The translations under genes and the position numbers were made by a program. From positions 22,825 to 86,824 of the forward strand of contig QZKV01000194.1 in assembly GCA_003599575.1 (NCBI GenBank): DNA of 64,000 nucleotides, in the 5' to 3' direction. This DNA is from Desulfobacteraceae bacterium. GTDB lineage: Bacteria; Desulfobacterota; Desulfobacteria; Desulfobacterales; Desulfosarcinaceae. The notes under the pieces were generated by a model. The model did not search any database, had not been told where the DNA came from, and saw nothing but the letters and a program-made list of their open reading frames with translations. This document shows, piece by piece, positions 61,611 to 64,000 of this stretch; the stretch's first letter is position 1, and the number at the start of each line of letters is the position of its first letter.

Positions 61611-61993
61611 AACAGGGCCACCTCCAGGCATCCGTCTTGTACCCGCATCGTATAGAACCCAATCGTCAGAACCAGCCCTTTCACCGAGCAGAACCTGAGG
61701 CGAGCGGTGGATTCTTCGCCAGCAGTTTGGTTCAGGCCGTACACACCATGGGTGTAATAGGCTTCGGTGGTCTCGTCCGTGTGATAAGAAAACGCCTGGA
61801 AACGACTGCCGATGCGAAAATGGATGGCGACCGGCCGGTCCGTAACCGAATTGACAAACCGGATTTGCCCCGACTGGAAGCGGAATAAAAACGCCAGTCG
61901 GGTCTCACGGTCGGTTCGGATCACGGCAGGTTTGAAAAGCCCTAAAAAACAGGCCGCAACGATCACACCGGCTATCAGGCGGCGTCGGGTCAT
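61598..61993 (-). CDS. DUF1850 protein of the TAXI-TRAP operon
   Basis: 131 residues. One N-terminal membrane helix (LIAGVIVAACFLGLF) precedes a beta-rich domain (FVNSVTDRPVAIHFRIGSRFQAFSYHTD across a strand break, VKGLVLTIGF). DUF1850 proteins regularly sit between the TAXI binding protein and the fused permease, as here: 8 nt after the former and overlapping the latter. Probably a structural accessory of the transporter. Confidence 0.85.
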   Translation of the reverse strand: MTRRRLIAGVIVAACFLGLFKPAVIRTDRETRLAFLFRFQSGQIRFVNSVTDRPVAIHFRIGSRFQAFSYHTDETTEAYYTHGVYGLNQTAGEESTARLRFCSVKGLVLTIGFYTMRVQDGCLEVALLWKI

Positions 61994-62001
61994 CCGATCT
62001 G

Positions 62002-62994
62002 CTATTTCACAAGACCTTTTTCGGTAAAGAATTTGACCGCCCCGGGATGAAACGGGATGGCGGTTTTGCCCACGAAGCGGGCCGAGTTTTCAACGGTGGT
62101 ATCCCTGGCAGCTTTGACCGATGAATGCAAGGTCTGCAGGTTTTCAAATACCGCCTTGGTCAGGTTGTAGGCCAGATCGTCGGGAAGCGAGGCCGGAGCG
62201 ACAAACATGTTCCAGAAGGCCAATGTGGGTGTATCGGCCTGGGTACCATAGACCGCTTTGGGAATTGTCTGGCTGTCGACCAGACCGGAAAATTCCTCCT
62301 TGAATGCGGCCACGCCAGGTTCGTTATCCGGCAAGGGGACAATAAAAAGAGCGGTGCCTTTTCTTTTCAAGGTATTGGCCAGCTCGACGATCGAACCCGT
62401 GGGCAATCCGCCGGACCATACGTAGGCATCCAGGGTGCCGTTGGCCAGGGCCTCGTCGGACTCCTTGGCCCCCAGCTTTTCCCATTTTCTGAATTTATTC
62501 GGATCGATATTGGCGGCCTTGAGCAGGTTCAAAGCGGTAAACTCGGTCCCCGAGCCCGGTGCGCCGGTGGAGACGCGCTTGCCGGTGAGATCGGAAAGCT
62601 TGGTGATGCCGGAGTTGCCCGTGGTCACGATATGCAGGTAATTGGGGTACATCATCCACAAAATGTTGGCTTTTACCGGTTTTTCGGCAAATTTTTCATG
62701 TTTTCCGGTCACCGTGAAGTAAGCGGTGTCCGGGAGCACCGTGGCAATGAAATAGCTGGACTTGTCCGGATTGCTCTTGTCGCGAATCAGCAGCATGTTG
62801 TCCACCGAAGCAGCGGTCTGAATGGCGGTTGCAGCGGCGACTTTATTCTTGCTCAGAATTTCCGCAATTTGAGTTCCATAATAGTAGTAAACACCGCCGA
62901 TGCCGCCGGTGGCGATCACCATTTTGGCCTGCTCGGCGTACCCGTTGGCGCTTAAAAACATCCATGCCAGTGCCAACAAAGCGATTTTTTTCAT
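62002..62994 (-). CDS. TAXI-family TRAP solute-binding protein
   Basis: 330 residues. A signal peptide (MKKIALLALAWMFLSANGYA) is followed by the TAXI start MVIATGGIGGVYYYYGTQIAEIL and DLTGKRVSTGAPGSGTEFTAL. It binds the substrate in the periplasm for the fused permease. Members of this group bind glutamate, 2-oxo acids or similar compounds; the ligand here is unknown. First gene of the three-gene operon. Confidence 0.93.
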   Translation of the reverse strand: MKKIALLALAWMFLSANGYAEQAKMVIATGGIGGVYYYYGTQIAEILSKNKVAAATAIQTAASVDNMLLIRDKSNPDKSSYFIATVLPDTAYFTVTGKHEKFAEKPVKANILWMMYPNYLHIVTTGNSGITKLSDLTGKRVSTGAPGSGTEFTALNLLKAANIDPNKFRKWEKLGAKESDEALANGTLDAYVWSGGLPTGSIVELANTLKRKGTALFIVPLPDNEPGVAAFKEEFSGLVDSQTIPKAVYGTQADTPTLAFWNMFVAPASLPDDLAYNLTKAVFENLQTLHSSVKAARDTTVENSARFVGKTAIPFHPGAVKFFTEKGLVK

Positions 62995-63196
62995 ATTGAC
63001 TCCTTTGCATGTGATGCCGCAGCCGAATCGCTGCGGCTTTAGGGAAGGTGGTTATTTACAGTCTTTCAAGATAACTCTATCATCCCTGATGATGAGATTG
63101 TGAGCTGTCGGAAACTTTGCCATAGTAATTCAGTAATTTCCGGTTAAGTTTTTGCATCCCCCTGCAGGATCGTTCCAACCGCAAAGGGCGTAAGAG

Positions 63197-63278
63197 TCGT
63201 ACTCGTACGCGTTCTCGTACTCGCAAAACATGGCTTCGAGTACGAGAACGCGTACCGCTGCGCTGAGTACGAGTACGA
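63197..63278. repeat. long hairpin of CGTACTCG-type repeats
   Basis: A perfect 19-bp stem (63205-63223 with 63237-63255, 13-nt loop) is extended by TCGTACTC/GAGTACGA at the outside after a short insertion. The units resemble those at 47711. It lies in the 374-nt region between the divergent TAXI operon and the last gene; the rest of that region shows no gene. Confidence 0.75.
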
Positions 63279-63368
63279 TATGCAATTTCCTAAACCGGAA
63301 ATTACTGATAATAATTCTGATTCCGTTGATGGCTATAAAATTGGTTCACAAAAGATAGATACTCGGTA

Positions 63369-64000
63369 ATGAACAAGATATCCCAGCGGCTTTATCACAG
63401 CACCCGATCAGCGCTTCCCAAGGCGCTCAAAACGGTCGCGTGGCTGTTAAAAATTATTCTGCCCATCGGTTTGGCCGTGAGCCTGCTGCAATATTGGGGC
63501 ATCATCGAACAACTGGCCGCCCTGCTCACGCCGGTGTTCTCGCTGATCGGGCTTCCCGGCGAATCGGCCGTTGTTTTTATCTCCAGCGTCCTGCTGAATA
63601 TCTACGCGGCCATTGCCGTCATCGCCACCTTACCGCTGGGTATGCGCGAAATAACCATCCTTGCGCTCATGTGCCTGATTTCGCATAACATACCGGTAGA
63701 AACGGCCATCCAGAAGAAAACCGGATCGTCGGCCGTCAACATGCTTTTGCTTCGCCTGGCCACCTCTTTCGTGGCAGCCGCAGTGCTTAATATTCTTCTG
63801 CCGGAACACCTCGGCGCCGGCCAGGCGGTACAAAAAAGCATCGAGCTGGACAGTGTCGCCGCCGTGCTCGTCAACTGGCTCTTGGGTGCCGGCTGGCTGA
63901 TCCTGAAAATAACACTGATCGTAACCGGGCTGATGGTTCTGCAGAACATCCTGAAAGAATTTAAAATCATCGATATCTTGGCCAAGGCCTTCGCACCCCA
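63369..64000 (+). CDS. nucleoside-recognition (Gate) domain membrane protein, partial
   Basis: About 210 residues are visible before the right edge. Several membrane helices (VAWLLKIILPIGLAVSLLQYWGI, SAVVFISSVLLNIYAAIAVIATLP, LVNWLLGAGWLILKITLIVTGLMVL across a break) and the motif MCLISHNIPVETAIQKKTG place it with the Gate/SpmA-like family of small-solute permeases. The start ATG at 63369 lacks a strong ribosome site. Substrate unknown. Confidence 0.8.
   Translation, partial: MNKISQRLYHSTRSALPKALKTVAWLLKIILPIGLAVSLLQYWGIIEQLAALLTPVFSLIGLPGESAVVFISSVLLNIYAAIAVIATLPLGMREITILALMCLISHNIPVETAIQKKTGSSAVNMLLLRLATSFVAAAVLNILLPEHLGAGQAVQKSIELDSVAAVLVNWLLGAGWLILKITLIVTGLMVLQNILKEFKIIDILAKAFAP

Overview
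The window looks like a chromosomal segment of an anaerobic, probably sulfate-reducing Desulfobacterota (Desulfosarcina/Desulfobacteraceae-like). This is inferred from the gene content: corrinoid methyl transfer to tetrahydrofolate, a 4-hydroxybutyryl-CoA dehydratase with all its cluster ligands, two kinds of lactate-oxidising complex, TRAP transporters, a PocR-type regulator and a possible selenocysteine codon. The DNA is moderately GC-rich. No insertion sequence, phage gene or CRISPR array was seen.

Layout. 1-6.3 kb: 5'-terminal part of a Ser/Thr kinase gene (runs off the left edge), a collapsed FecR/TPR pseudogene, then a CoA ligase and 4-hydroxybutyryl-CoA dehydratase operon and a small Cys-containing protein. 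6.4-14.4 kb: housekeeping block with tRNA-Val/Asp, lon, clpX, clpP, tig, tRNA-Leu, an N-acetylmuramoyl-alanine amidase and tRNA-Pro. 14.9-25.2 kb: a corrinoid methyltransferase island. It holds two corrinoid proteins, a UroD-family methyltransferase, a pterin methyltransferase, an OPA-type carrier, a ferredoxin-ASKHA corrinoid activator, a PocR-AraC regulator and a MetH-activation-domain protein. A 17-bp direct repeat lies in front of the first gene. 25.5-32.2 kb: a lone ADP-forming CoA-ligase alpha protein, a Tat-exported flavoprotein operon with a LytS/2TM/LytTR system, and cyclopropane fatty acid synthase. 32.6-38.1 kb: pstC-pstA-pstS-pstB-phoU. 38.4-40.7 kb: small single genes.

40.8-51.9 kb is a lactate-type utilisation region: gntR, glcF and glcD on the minus strand, divergent lutABC, and a DctPQM TRAP transporter. 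Three near-identical palindromes (TTGGT-N3-ACCAA type) sit in the control regions, two of them overlapping good sigma-70 promoters, so the local GntR/FCD regulator probably controls uptake and oxidation together. The TRAP binding-protein gene carries one in-frame TGA in otherwise intact coding sequence.

52.2-64 kb: a propionate-CoA-transferase-like gene with a divergent sigma-54 activator and a candidate -24/-12 promoter, sdhAB without membrane-anchor genes, a TPR protein, a TAXI-type TRAP system (binding protein, DUF1850, fused permease), and the start of a nucleoside-recognition membrane protein cut by the right edge. Several intergenic regions hold long inverted or tandem repeats, including two built from CGTA(T/C)TCGTA units.

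Functions are assigned from motifs and gene context read by eye. No database search was run.
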